From the NCBI GenBank assembly GCA_965662045.1, contig CBFIGE010000006.1, positions 62,001-126,000 on the forward strand: a stretch of DNA of 64,000 nt, read 5' to 3'. Shown piece after piece: positions 16,828-26,203 of this stretch. Position 1 is the first letter of the stretch, and the number at the start of each line of letters is the position of its first letter. This DNA comes from UBA3478 sp965662045 (GTDB lineage Bacteria > Bacteroidota > Bacteroidia > Flavobacteriales > Flavobacteriaceae). Both the position numbers and the translations under genes were made by a program. The notes under the pieces are model-generated. The model saw only the letters and a program-made list of their open reading frames with translations, searched no databases and was not told where the DNA came from.

Positions 16828-18930
16828 ATGGATAGAAGGAGCTTTTTACATCAGTTAAGTCATGCCGTGGCAATGCCGGCCTTTCTGCCCTCTTTTTTGA
16901 GAGATTCTCAACCTTTTGGAGCTCTTGACAGTTGGCTATCAGACACCTCTAATGAGGGTCGAATTTTAATTTTATTGAAAATGAATGGTGGAAACGACGG
17001 TCTAAATACCGTTATTCCGCTGGACCAAATGGATGGAATTACTTCGGTTCGTTCTAATATTTATTTACCTGAAAACAAGGTGATCGATTTACAGAATCAG
17101 GATTTAGGTCTGCACACTGCTATGACAGGATTTAAAGATCTCTTTGATGAGCGGAGATTGAAAATCGTTCAAAATGTAGGTTATCCTAGTCCTGACTTTT
17201 CTCATTTTAGATCAATGGATATTTGGGAATCTGCATCAAATTCTGACGAATACTTTACCTCAGGTTGGATGGGAAGGTATTTGGAGGAGCGCCACCCTCA
17301 ATATCCTGAACAATACCCCAACGACCAATATCCACACCCACTCTCTATAGAGCTCAGTGGAAGTAACTCTTTATTATTTACAGGAGATAATTCTTTTACG
17401 AGTTATATTGCCCAAAATCCTGACGATTTTCAACGACTTTTAGAAGATTTTCAAGACAATTATCCCGAGACCCATACAGGTGATAAATTGAACTATATCG
17501 ATTTAATTACCCGACAAACCAATGATTATGGTGATGTAGTTAAGGTTGCACATAGCGGAGGGTTTACTAAATACGGTTACAATAATAATTATTTGGGAAG
17601 ACAATTTGACATTATCACCAAGCTGATTGATGGCGGACTCAACACCCGAGTATATCTCGTAAGCTTTGGAGGCTTCGATACTCATGACAATCAGGTTGAT
17701 GTCAATGACACCACCCAAGGGCAGCATTCTTATTTGCTCGGTGAAATTGACAAGGCGGTTCACACATTCATGCGTAATATGGACTACAGTAACCGTAGCG
17801 ATGATGTGCTTTTAATGACCTATTCTGAATTTGGAAGAACCATTATTGCCAACGGTGCCAATGGAACCGACCACGGAACCGCAGCCCCTCTCTTTGTTGT
17901 CGGTAATAAGGTAAATTCAAATATTTTGGGTAGTAATCCACAAATCGATCCAAATTTTACCTATCAAGATAATCTCCCTGCAGAATTTGATTTTAGACAA
18001 ATCTATAAATCGGTGATAAATCAATGGCTTCACGAAGACGATGGTACTGCACAATCCGTTTTAAAAAGAGATTTTGATGAGGTGCCTATCATCAAAACTG
18101 AACTTCCTGACAGTGACCAAGACGGGGTTCCTGATGAATTTGATCTTTGCCCAGATACTCCAACCGGAGCGGTCGTAAATATCGATGGCTGTGAAATATT
18201 TGGCCTTGCCGTTGACAATTATATCATTGAAACGGTGAGTAATAGTTGTACCGGGAAACAAAATGGTCAAATCAATATCGCTGTGGTTCGAAAAGATCTT
18301 AATTACAATCTAAACATTGCAGAAACAGCACAAAAGTATAGCTTAAATGCGGATAATGATCATCAACTCGCCATTAGTCAATTAGGTGTTGGAACTTACA
18401 CGCTATCCTTCACGGTAGAAGGAGAAGACGACTACAGTCAAAAGTTTGAGTTGAATATCGATGAACCCCCGGTATTTACAACCCGTTCTTCGGTTTCAAT
18501 GAGCGATCAATTATTCACGGCTAACCTCTCAGGGTCAAGCCTCTATTTTGTAGAAGTTAACGGAAATCAGTTTACGACGAATGAACAAAAAATAGAACTT
18601 CCTTTAGAAACAGGAATGAATAACATACGTATTCACACTCCGCAAGACTGTCAAGGCATCTATGAAGAAAGTGTATTTGTCTCTGCAGAAGTTCGATACT
18701 ATCCAAACCCCGTAGGTCAAGAATTGTTTCTACACATCCCTGGAGAAGACAGTCAGGTATCCTATAAAATTTTCAACTCGACAGGAATAGGTTTTGTGGA
18801 AGAAGGGTTTTTAGAAATTCCTTACAATAGGACTTGTAAACTCCTAATGTCTAATAAAAGTCGTGGTTTGTATTACATACAACTCAAAAGCCAAGAGGTC
18901 AATAAAACAATTAAAGTTGTGAAGTCATGA
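16828..18930 (+). CDS. DUF1501 family protein with TSP3 repeat and T9SS type A sorting domain
   Basis: A 700-residue protein starting with a Tat-type leader (MDRRSFLHQLSHAVAMPAFL; RR at residues 3-4). The DUF1501 core (about 45-420) contains LLKMNGGNDGLNTVIPL, SFGGFDTHDNQ and YSEFGRTI. A single calcium-binding thrombospondin-3-like repeat (DSDQDGVPDEFDLCPDTP) lies near residue 430, then a beta-rich linker. A type A T9SS domain starting YYPNPVGQELFL near 627 closes the protein. Longer in-frame starts run back into the DUF1800 gene and were rejected. DUF1501 belongs to the alkaline-phosphatase-like/sulfatase-like superfamily. Confidence 0.9.
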   Translation: MDRRSFLHQLSHAVAMPAFLPSFLRDSQPFGALDSWLSDTSNEGRILILLKMNGGNDGLNTVIPLDQMDGITSVRSNIYLPENKVIDLQNQDLGLHTAMTGFKDLFDERRLKIVQNVGYPSPDFSHFRSMDIWESASNSDEYFTSGWMGRYLEERHPQYPEQYPNDQYPHPLSIELSGSNSLLFTGDNSFTSYIAQNPDDFQRLLEDFQDNYPETHTGDKLNYIDLITRQTNDYGDVVKVAHSGGFTKYGYNNNYLGRQFDIITKLIDGGLNTRVYLVSFGGFDTHDNQVDVNDTTQGQHSYLLGEIDKAVHTFMRNMDYSNRSDDVLLMTYSEFGRTIIANGANGTDHGTAAPLFVVGNKVNSNILGSNPQIDPNFTYQDNLPAEFDFRQIYKSVINQWLHEDDGTAQSVLKRDFDEVPIIKTELPDSDQDGVPDEFDLCPDTPTGAVVNIDGCEIFGLAVDNYIIETVSNSCTGKQNGQINIAVVRKDLNYNLNIAETAQKYSLNADNDHQLAISQLGVGTYTLSFTVEGEDDYSQKFELNIDEPPVFTTRSSVSMSDQLFTANLSGSSLYFVEVNGNQFTTNEQKIELPLETGMNNIRIHTPQDCQGIYEESVFVSAEVRYYPNPVGQELFLHIPGEDSQVSYKIFNSTGIGFVEEGFLEIPYNRTCKLLMSNKSRGLYYIQLKSQEVNKTIKVVKS

Positions 18931-19844
18931 AAGCATCATTAAGGTTTTTTACTGTTTTGTTTTTGTTTGGCCTAATTCTAAGCTGTAGCTCAGAAGGTGG
19001 AGGTGGTTCTTCTGATACAGAGACTTTCAAGCTCGTAGTTAATGCTTCAACTGGAGGTACTGTTTCGACCTCTGGAGGAACCTACGAAAAAGGAACCCAG
19101 GTTGAAGTAACTGCTGCTCCAAACTCTAACTATGGATTTGTGAGTTGGGATGGATTCTCCTCTCAAAGCGAAACGATTAACATTGTAATGTTTAGAGATT
19201 ACGAAATCACTGCAAACTTTGGAGCCTTGCCTCAAGAAGTGAGCCTTGTTTTTCCTGAAAATCAAACCTCTTGTCAAGAGGGAGAAGCCATTGATGAACT
19301 CAACAGTAGGCTACGATTTGAATGGGATTCCAATGGCTCTGTGGGTAATTACAATTTAATTATTATCAATGATGAACAGCAGGAGACTAAAAGTATATAT
19401 GGAATAAATGCCACACAAACCGAGGTCGATTTAGTCCATGATATTCTTTATTCATGGTATGTCGAAACCGTTTCTCCGGCAGATGGATTAGTAAAAGCCT
19501 CAGAGACGTTTTCTTTTTATCTAGAGGGCGATGGGCGCGAAAACCATGTTCCGTTTCCAGCGGTTGCTATTGAGCCTTTAAACGGCGCTGCAGTAGACGT
19601 AATTAACGGTCAAGTTCAATTGGAATGGCAGTCCACTGACTTAGATGATGACGACTTATTGTACACCCTTTACTTTGGGTCAACCAAGGATGATCTCAAT
19701 GTAGTGAGTGGTTATGGCAGTGTGCCTGAAAATCGAGCTGGTGTTAATGTCGAACCCAATTCAATTTATTATTGGCAAGTGCGCACATTTGACGGTAACA
19801 GTTCTTCTTTTTCTCCTATTTACGGATTTCGCACCCTGAACTAA
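18927..19844 (+). CDS. Lipoprotein with InlB B-like and fibronectin-like domains
   Basis: A 305-residue lipoprotein (signal ends LILSCSSEGGGG; the Gly/Ser tract after Cys is typical of surface-exposed flavobacterial lipoproteins). Residues about 33-98 form an InlB B-repeat (ASTGGTVSTSGGTYEKGTQV and YGFVSWDGF). Two Ig/fibronectin-like segments follow (FEWDSNGSVGNYNLIIIN; LEWQSTDLDDDDLLYTLYFG). The start overlaps the DUF1501 stop by 4 bases, showing one operon. It probably acts as a surface binding partner of the two upstream proteins. Confidence 0.8.
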   Translation: MKASLRFFTVLFLFGLILSCSSEGGGGSSDTETFKLVVNASTGGTVSTSGGTYEKGTQVEVTAAPNSNYGFVSWDGFSSQSETINIVMFRDYEITANFGALPQEVSLVFPENQTSCQEGEAIDELNSRLRFEWDSNGSVGNYNLIIINDEQQETKSIYGINATQTEVDLVHDILYSWYVETVSPADGLVKASETFSFYLEGDGRENHVPFPAVAIEPLNGAAVDVINGQVQLEWQSTDLDDDDLLYTLYFGSTKDDLNVVSGYGSVPENRAGVNVEPNSIYYWQVRTFDGNSSSFSPIYGFRTLN

Positions 19845-19846
19845 GC

Positions 19847-21916
19847 CTAGTCTGGACTGTATATTTTTTTTGCATTGCGATAAACCTCTGCCTTATCTAA
19901 GGTCATTTTCTTGGTTTTAAAATCGCGATACAACTCCATTTGATCGTTGTAGTGCGGAGAATTAGAATGATCGCTTGAACCGTAGGAAATTACAGATTCA
20001 ATTTCTACACCATCCGAAGTAAACTTCACCAATTCTATATAGGATTCTCCGCTGACAACCTTTCTACGGCCGTCTTCGAGCTTTACAGAGCCCATTGCGG
20101 TAATGACATCTGGCATACCCCATATAGGAATATCTTTTTCACCTCTAATTAGACGATGCATCTCTCCTAACTGAATGCGCTCCGTACCGAAATAAGTTTG
20201 AAGATCTTCTTTAACGTTTTTCAATGCTGTAATAAGTTGATCTTCGGTTACTTTTTTGTCCTCTGGTAAGTTTGAATAGATTTTCTGCAATTCAAAATAT
20301 AAAGAAGCAAAGGCTCCTGCTCCATAACTATCGATATCTGCCTTTCTATCCCAGTTTTGAATTTCATTGATCAATACAGATAACTCAGGATAATTACCTG
20401 CTGAAATGGAGTCTATTGCATTAATGTCAACATAATTAAATTGAAATGGCTTCGGAAACTGCCTGTCGTATTTTATTTTTTTAAATTCCTGATTTCCAAT
20501 AGTCGAGTATCCATTGATTAACTCATATAGTCGCGTTGAGCGATTGTTGTGATAGGTTTCAAAGTTCATGTCTTTACTAAAGCTTTCGGGAGATGGATTG
20601 TCACTCTCCGATGACGCGTAAAATGGACTGTGATTTGCATTGTAGATGTATCCGCTTTTGGGTTGTAAGACCTGCGGTAATTCTTCAATATCGTAGGTCT
20701 CTGTCCAAAGGGTTTTTTTCGTATCTCCTGGAACCACTTCTTTCCAATTATAACCAGGAGTTCTCTTCGGAATGAGTCCGTTAGAAATGTAGAAAATGGT
20801 ATCATTTTTATCTGCATATCCGATATTAAATCCCGGAATGGATTTCATTTTTAAGGCCTCGTAAAATTCTGTAAAATTTTGAGCTTTATTCATGTTCCAC
20901 CACTGCTGAAGTGCCTGAATGTTGTACAAGGACGGAGTGCGCATCGCATAATACCCATTGTCATTCTTAAGAGTTGGACCGAACATACTCTTGTAGTACT
21001 TTCTTGAAACCTTAATAGGGATGCCTAAAATTCTTATGTACACCTTTGCTTTGTGAACTTCGAGAGGGTAAGCCTTACCATCTACCCAGTAGGTATGCTT
21101 TTTATTTGGATCCATTTTTAATTTGAAAACATCAAATTTATCTGGATAATTCACAGTATGAGACCAAGCCAAATGTTCATTGGCTCCAGTTAAAATATTA
21201 GGAGATCCAGCGAATAAAGCTCCTAATATATTTGTACCCTCTTCACTTACCAAATGTGCCTCATACCAAGATGCTGGCCCATCTAATGGCTGATGCGTAT
21301 TAATGGCTAAATACGTAGCCTCCTCTTTAGTTTTAACACTATTAAAAGCAAAAGTATTAGAGCCTCTCATTTCTTCAAGCTCCTCTGGGTCATTTAATTG
21401 ATTACTCAAAATTCTTGACGCCCAATAGTCTCCTCTGGAAAAGAAGAAAAGTTGTAATTGCTGATAACGTAGCATTTTTTTTGGGGTAAGGGGAAAAAGC
21501 TTTTGGTCTATGACCTCTTGTGGGTTTTTATTTGCATACCTGTTCAAGCCTTCGGCATAAGCTTGAGTTAAGCTTTTGTATGCAGGGCTTATGTCTGATT
21601 CGTATTTTTCATTTACGATTTCTTCTGAACCTATAAGTTGGGCGACATAATCAGCTACAGCCCCCTTTAAACCTCTTTTTCGACTGAGCAAGGCGTTTCC
21701 AGCTAAGTAAGCTTCTTGTATGGTCTTAAAATCATCCTCTGCATGAGCCCAAGCTAAACCATAAGCGACATCAGCATCAGTCTTTCCGAAAATATGGGGA
21801 ACACCCCACTGATCACGAACAATTTCAACCTGATATTTTTTTTGTTGTGCATTGGAATATGTGAGGGTTCCAAAGACAGCGATATACACTAGTGTAATAA
21901 ACTTAATATTCTTCAT
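19847..21916 (-). CDS. Penicillin acylase family protein (Ntn hydrolase, acylase)
   Basis: The 689-residue precursor has a signal peptide (about 1-23, ending SNAQ). The alpha-chain motif VEIVRDQWGVPHIFGKTDAD follows at about 30-50, and the beta-chain nucleophile is Ser in RGSNTFAFN near residue 187, where autocleavage between Gly and Ser is expected. LTGANEHLAWSHTVN near 258 matches the oxyanion-region motif of the family. Such enzymes hydrolyse amide bonds of beta-lactams, N-acyl-homoserine lactones or other acyl amides in the periplasm; the substrate is not predictable. It is convergent with the preceding lipoprotein gene. Confidence 0.9.
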   Translation of the reverse strand: MKNIKFITLVYIAVFGTLTYSNAQQKKYQVEIVRDQWGVPHIFGKTDADVAYGLAWAHAEDDFKTIQEAYLAGNALLSRKRGLKGAVADYVAQLIGSEEIVNEKYESDISPAYKSLTQAYAEGLNRYANKNPQEVIDQKLFPLTPKKMLRYQQLQLFFFSRGDYWASRILSNQLNDPEELEEMRGSNTFAFNSVKTKEEATYLAINTHQPLDGPASWYEAHLVSEEGTNILGALFAGSPNILTGANEHLAWSHTVNYPDKFDVFKLKMDPNKKHTYWVDGKAYPLEVHKAKVYIRILGIPIKVSRKYYKSMFGPTLKNDNGYYAMRTPSLYNIQALQQWWNMNKAQNFTEFYEALKMKSIPGFNIGYADKNDTIFYISNGLIPKRTPGYNWKEVVPGDTKKTLWTETYDIEELPQVLQPKSGYIYNANHSPFYASSESDNPSPESFSKDMNFETYHNNRSTRLYELINGYSTIGNQEFKKIKYDRQFPKPFQFNYVDINAIDSISAGNYPELSVLINEIQNWDRKADIDSYGAGAFASLYFELQKIYSNLPEDKKVTEDQLITALKNVKEDLQTYFGTERIQLGEMHRLIRGEKDIPIWGMPDVITAMGSVKLEDGRRKVVSGESYIELVKFTSDGVEIESVISYGSSDHSNSPHYNDQMELYRDFKTKKMTLDKAEVYRNAKKIYSPD

Positions 21917-21970
21917 TTTCTGCAGTTTTTAATAAAGTTAGTGCAAAGCTTATGAAATGTGGTCTATTCA

Positions 21971-22000
21971 AAAAAAAAGCCTCCCGGTTGGGAGGCTTTT
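21971..22000 (-). terminator. Rho-independent terminator of the subtilisin-like protease gene
   Basis: The stem GCCTCCC/GGGAGGC (loop GGTT on the plus strand, 21979-21996) is followed on the minus strand by a long U tract. It lies 20 bases beyond the stop codon of the protease gene. A shorter T run on the other side makes weak bidirectional action possible. Confidence 0.85.
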
Positions 22001-22018
22001 CACTAAATATATTATCAA

Positions 22019-25000
22019 TTATTTCTTAGAAATGGTATAAGAACTAACTTCTCCATCGTGTATAATTCTCACGAAGTACAAGCCTTCTTGTAGTCCGCCT
22101 AAGTCGATTTGATCTTTAGATTTCTTATCCATAATTAGTTGTCCACCGAAGTTGAAGATTTGAACTCTCGCATCTGCCGGCAGATTACTGATATTCAATG
22201 TCTCTACAACAGGGTTAGGATATAAAATAATCTCCTCGTCTTCATCTTCGTCTTCAAATGTACTTGAGAAGTTAAAGTCACTACTTGAATTTTGAATTGG
22301 AGCTGCTGTAGAAGGTCCGCATCCGCTGATTTCTACATCATCAATGTAAATCCAATCTGAATTTCCAGAAGCGTCACATCTAAATCTAAAGCGTGTATTG
22401 GATGTGAACGTTCCAGCGAATGAAACTTGCTCAAAATACCTTGGTCCGTTCACAAATTCGTCTCCTTGATTCCATTCTTCGACAATGCTATAACTAGTAC
22501 CTCCGTCAGTTGAAATTTCTAAGAAGAAGTCTTCATTTGGATTATCCATACTTCTAGCAACATACGTAAATGAAACCTGTAATTCTTCAAATCCACTTAA
22601 ATCTAAGTTATCAGTGAACATGACTGAAGTAGAGGTATTGTCTCTTAAACGCACGCTAAATACTCCTGAATTGGCATACTGACTATCTCTGCTGCTTCTT
22701 CGTGCATCAGATCCGCCATCATTCCAAATACCCCATCCAGATTCAAAGTCTTCTGAATCGATAAGTTGTTCTTGGCAATTCTGAGTTTGATTAGTTGTAA
22801 AGCTTGTGGTGCCTTCAGCTGATTCGTTACCAGCAGCATCTTTCGCTCTTACACCAACACTATATGAAGTCTCTGGGCTTAGACCCGATAGACTATATGA
22901 CGTGCTTGTTGTTGAGCCGTCTATTGTACCGTCTACATAAACATCGTATCCTGTCACGCCTACGTTATCTGTAGATGCAGTCCATGTAATATCTGAACTT
23001 GAGTCTGTAACATTTGACGCAGCTACATCTGTCGGTGCAGATGGGTCTTCTTCGTCTGGCGGAGTCGATGTGGTTACATCTATACTTGCCTGCGTAGAGG
23101 TATTTCCAGCATCATCAGTGGCCTCAACTGCAACACTATAAGTAGTCGCTGCATCTAGACCTGTTAGACTATATGACGTGCTTGTTGTTGAGCCGTCTAT
23201 TGTACCGTCTACATAAACATTGTATCCCGTAACTCCTACGTTATCTGTAGATGCAGTCCATGTAATATCTGCACTTGTAGTAGTCTCATTACTTGAACTA
23301 AGATTTGTCGGCTGCGTTGGATCTTCTGAATCTACAAAAGCTCCCGTTGTAAAGCTTGTGGTACCTTCAGCTGATTCGTTACCAGCAGCATCGTTCGCTC
23401 TTACACCAACACTATATGAAGTCTCTGGGCTTAGACCCGATAGGCTATATGACGTGCTTGTTGTTGAGCCNNNNNNNNNNNNNNNNNNNNNNNNNNNNNN
23501 NNNNNNNNNNNNNNNNNNNNNNNNNNNNNNNNNNNNNNNNNNNNNNNNNNNNNNNNNNNNNNNNNNNNNNACGTTATCTGTAGATGCAGTCCATGTAATA
23601 TCTGAACTTGAGTCTGTAACATTTGACGCAGCTACATCTGTCGGTGCGGATGGGTCTTCTTCGTCTGTAGGTTCTGTAGAAGAGCAAGAAGTAATTACAA
23701 TATCATCTAGATATAGTCGATCGCCGTTATTTGAAGCATCACATCTAAATCTGAATTGAGTGGTAGAACTAAAGGTTGCATCAAAAACAACTTGTTCAAA
23801 ATATCTTTGATTATTTACAAATTCATCGTTCAAATTCCACTCCTCTATCTGTGACCAAGAAGTTCCTCCATTTGTGGAATACTCTAAGAAAAAGTCTTCG
23901 TTTGGATTGTCAAAGCTCACCGTTATATAGGTAAAGTCGATTTGTACCCTGCTAATTCCTGAAAAATCAAGATTACCGGTTCTAATATTTGAAGTAGATG
24001 TATCATCTCTTAATCGAACAGCATATGTTCCTGAATTCGCATATTGAGAATCTGATGCACTTCGTCTGGCATCTGAACCACCATCAATCCAACTACCAAA
24101 ACCACTTTCGAAGTCGTCGTTAGTGGCTTCTTCACAAGGTTTTGGCTCTGTGGTAGTCGCTTGTGTAGTAGCTCTATCTGATAAATTTCCTGCACCATCG
24201 TACGCTTCAACTTCAAAGTTATACGTTGTAGATGCTGACAAGCCTTGAACTGTTAATGAAGTCGAGGTCGTTGTTTGTAATTCTGACCCGTCCTGAAACA
24301 CTCTATACCCTGCAACTGCCCTGTCGTCAGTTGAAGCAGTCCAAGTTAAGACTAATTTAGTGTCCTCAATGTCAGAGGCTGCAAAGTTGGTTGGAATTGT
24401 TGGGTCTTCCGTATCTGGCTCTTGGTTTAATGACAATAGTGCATCGTGAGCATTAACCACTCCATGTCCAAATGTATTGTCAAAACCTGGAGCGCCTAAA
24501 TCTTTTGCTGAATTGTACATTACCTCTTCTACCTGCGTTTTTGTCAAGGTAGGATCAACAGCTAAAATAAGTGCTGCAACACCTGCAGCGATTGGAGTTG
24601 CTGCTGAGGTGCCTCCAAAAGAATTCGTTGTAGTTCCATTAGAATAACCGGCAGATCCTTCTCTATCAAGCGTACGAATACCGTGGTAGAAAACTGAACC
24701 GTTATTAGTATTACTCGGAGCGGTAATATCAAGAGTAGGACCCTGATTACTGTAAACTGATACTTCTCCTGCACCATCTACTGCTCCCACGGCCATAACA
24801 CTTTCTAAGTTTGCCGGAAAGCCAACACAAGTGCCATAATCATTTCCTGAGGCCACAAGACTAACTGTACCTAAACCACCTCTACCGTTAACCGCCGCCC
24901 AATCAAAGGCCTCTGCAACAGCTTCAACAGCTCTATCCTGACAAGTACTATAACCCCATGAATTTGAAGTGATGTGGGCTCCTCCTTGTTCAGCTGCCCA

Positions 25001-26008
25001 GCGTACACCACTTGCTACATCAGCATTTGAGGTGTTTGATGCAAATATGTTTATAGAAAAAAAGCTTGATTGTGGAGCAACACCTCTAGCATCTATATCA
25101 TTATGCAGAGCCCCAATGAGTCCGGCACAAGCCTGACCGTGATCTCCATTAGAATCAGGAGTACCGTCTCCATTATTTACAGGTGTAAACCCAGGTAAAA
25201 GTGTGTTCATATCTTGGTGTTCTTCTACACCATCATCAATAACAGCAACAACTACACTCGAATTTCCCGTAGAAATCGTCCAAGCTTCAGGAGCATCAAT
25301 ATCATTATCCTCGACTAGAGGAAAACCGTCGATACTTCCCCCAGTATTATTTAAATGCCACTGATCAGGATAAAGTGGATCTTCTAGTTTGACTAGGTCC
25401 ATTTTAAAATCAGGTTCACCCCATTCTATTAAGCCTTGAGATTGTAACTCTTGTATAAACTCAAACTGTCTTGAAATATCTTGAACTTCCAATAGATACG
25501 TGTCAGGACCGACGATGTTACGAACAAATTTAGTGTTGTATTCGCTGGTCATATTTTGAACTGCGCTTAATTCAACTCCTGGCTTCAGTTTTATCATTAC
25601 TCTTTTGGTTAACCAAGCTTTCATTCCATGAACCATAAAGGCCGGTGCCATGTCGTAAGCCTGAATACCATTTGTATTATACTGAGCCAAAAAACTATCA
25701 CGTGAAGTTTTTGAGCTGAAATCTCCAAAAACATTGGCGTTTCTCAAAAGCATTACACCTTTCATATCCATAACTTCTGTTATGGCAGAAATTGAAGCAT
25801 TATATGAACTTAATTGAGCTTCTAATTTTGTAGCTGCAGATTGATCAACTGTTTTCGGAAAATATAAGGCCATCGCGTTATAATCCGGTACCACTTCAAT
25901 TTTTCCTTTAGTCGTAAAATAGTGAAGCTTTTCTGTTTGGTTTATCCAATCTTGCGTAAAAGCATATGAAAAGCTTAAAATCAAGATGGTGGTAATTAAT
26001 TTTTTCAT
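22019..26008 (-). CDS. Secreted subtilisin-like (S8) serine protease with fibronectin repeats and T9SS sorting domain; internal assembly gap
   Basis: A very large protease of about 1,300 residues. In order: signal peptide (1-18); inhibitory propeptide; S8 catalytic domain with Asp in VAVIDDGVEEH (about 257), His in GDHGQACAG (about 290) and Ser in FGGTSAATP (about 467); a fibronectin III domain (about 535-620); a MAM/jelly-roll-like module (FESGFGSWIDGGSDARRS); three near-identical fibronectin III units; a second copy of the jelly-roll module (FESGWGIWNDGGSDARRS); an acidic linker (EDEDEDEE); and a type A T9SS domain (ILYPNPVVETLNIS). A run of 100 N interrupts the first of the near-identical units. 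The frame is kept across it. Exported via Sec, then T9SS. Confidence 0.93.
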   Translation of the reverse strand: MKKLITTILILSFSYAFTQDWINQTEKLHYFTTKGKIEVVPDYNAMALYFPKTVDQSAATKLEAQLSSYNASISAITEVMDMKGVMLLRNANVFGDFSSKTSRDSFLAQYNTNGIQAYDMAPAFMVHGMKAWLTKRVMIKLKPGVELSAVQNMTSEYNTKFVRNIVGPDTYLLEVQDISRQFEFIQELQSQGLIEWGEPDFKMDLVKLEDPLYPDQWHLNNTGGSIDGFPLVEDNDIDAPEAWTISTGNSSVVVAVIDDGVEEHQDMNTLLPGFTPVNNGDGTPDSNGDHGQACAGLIGALHNDIDARGVAPQSSFFSINIFASNTSNADVASGVRWAAEQGGAHITSNSWGYSTCQDRAVEAVAEAFDWAAVNGRGGLGTVSLVASGNDYGTCVGFPANLESVMAVGAVDGAGEVSVYSNQGPTLDITAPSNTNNGSVFYHGIRTLDREGSAGYSNGTTTNSFGGTSAATPIAAGVAALILAVDPTLTKTQVEEVMYNSAKDLGAPGFDNTFGHGVVNAHDALLSLNQEPDTEDPTIPTNFAASDIEDTKLVLTWTASTDDRAVAGYRVFQDGSELQTTTSTSLTVQGLSASTTYNFEVEAYDGAGNLSDRATTQATTTEPKPCEEATNDDFESGFGSWIDGGSDARRSASDSQYANSGTYAVRLRDDTSTSNIRTGNLDFSGISRVQIDFTYITVSFDNPNEDFFLEYSTNGGTSWSQIEEWNLNDEFVNNQRYFEQVVFDATFSSTTQFRFRCDASNNGDRLYLDDIVITSCSSTEPTDEEDPSAPTDVAASNVTDSSSDITWTASTDNXXXXXXXXXXXXXXXXXXXXXXXXXXXXXXXXXXGSTTSTSYSLSGLSPETSYSVGVRANDAAGNESAEGTTSFTTGAFVDSEDPTQPTNLSSSNETTTSADITWTASTDNVGVTGYNVYVDGTIDGSTTSTSYSLTGLDAATTYSVAVEATDDAGNTSTQASIDVTTSTPPDEEDPSAPTDVAASNVTDSSSDITWTASTDNVGVTGYDVYVDGTIDGSTTSTSYSLSGLSPETSYSVGVRAKDAAGNESAEGTTSFTTNQTQNCQEQLIDSEDFESGWGIWNDGGSDARRSSRDSQYANSGVFSVRLRDNTSTSVMFTDNLDLSGFEELQVSFTYVARSMDNPNEDFFLEISTDGGTSYSIVEEWNQGDEFVNGPRYFEQVSFAGTFTSNTRFRFRCDASGNSDWIYIDDVEISGCGPSTAAPIQNSSSDFNFSSTFEDEDEDEEIILYPNPVVETLNISNLPADARVQIFNFGGQLIMDKKSKDQIDLGGLQEGLYFVRIIHDGEVSSYTISKK
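22799..23666 (-). repeat. Tandem near-identical 276-bp fibronectin III repeats
   Basis: Three consecutive units repeat with an exact period of 276 bases (92 codons); the shared string GTTGAGCC occurs at 22911, 23187 and 23463. The outer two units are almost identical and the middle one is more divergent. This points to recent duplication or gene conversion inside the protease gene and explains the assembly gap. Confidence 0.9.
23471..23570. other. Assembly gap (100 N) within repeat array
   Basis: One hundred N lie inside a fibronectin unit. By alignment with the unit 552 bases away, the missing text between the flanks is 43 bases if no whole unit is lost. The 57-base excess equals the shift between the flanks' offsets (552 before, 609 after the gap), so the length of 100 is a placeholder. 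Confidence 0.95.
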
Positions 26009-26141
26009 TTTAGTGTTTTATTAAGCATTGGAAAAGATATGCTTTTAAGATGTGTATATCAAAAACTGTTGGACGAATGATTTGAAATCAAGGACAACTA
26101 ACCTTATAAATAGCCAATAACAAGCGCTTGCAGGGCTTGGG

Positions 26142-26180
26142 TAAAAAAAAAGTCCAAACATTTAATTTATTTGGACTTTG
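26142..26180 (-). terminator. Rho-independent terminator downstream of the PorP/SprF gene
   Basis: The stem AAGTCCAAA/TTTGGACTT (26150-26158 and 26171-26179) is followed on the minus strand by a T run (26142-26149). It lies about 25 bases past the stop of the PorP/SprF gene. Confidence 0.8.
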
Positions 26181-26203
26181 ATCAATGTAAGAAAAAACCT
26201 TTA

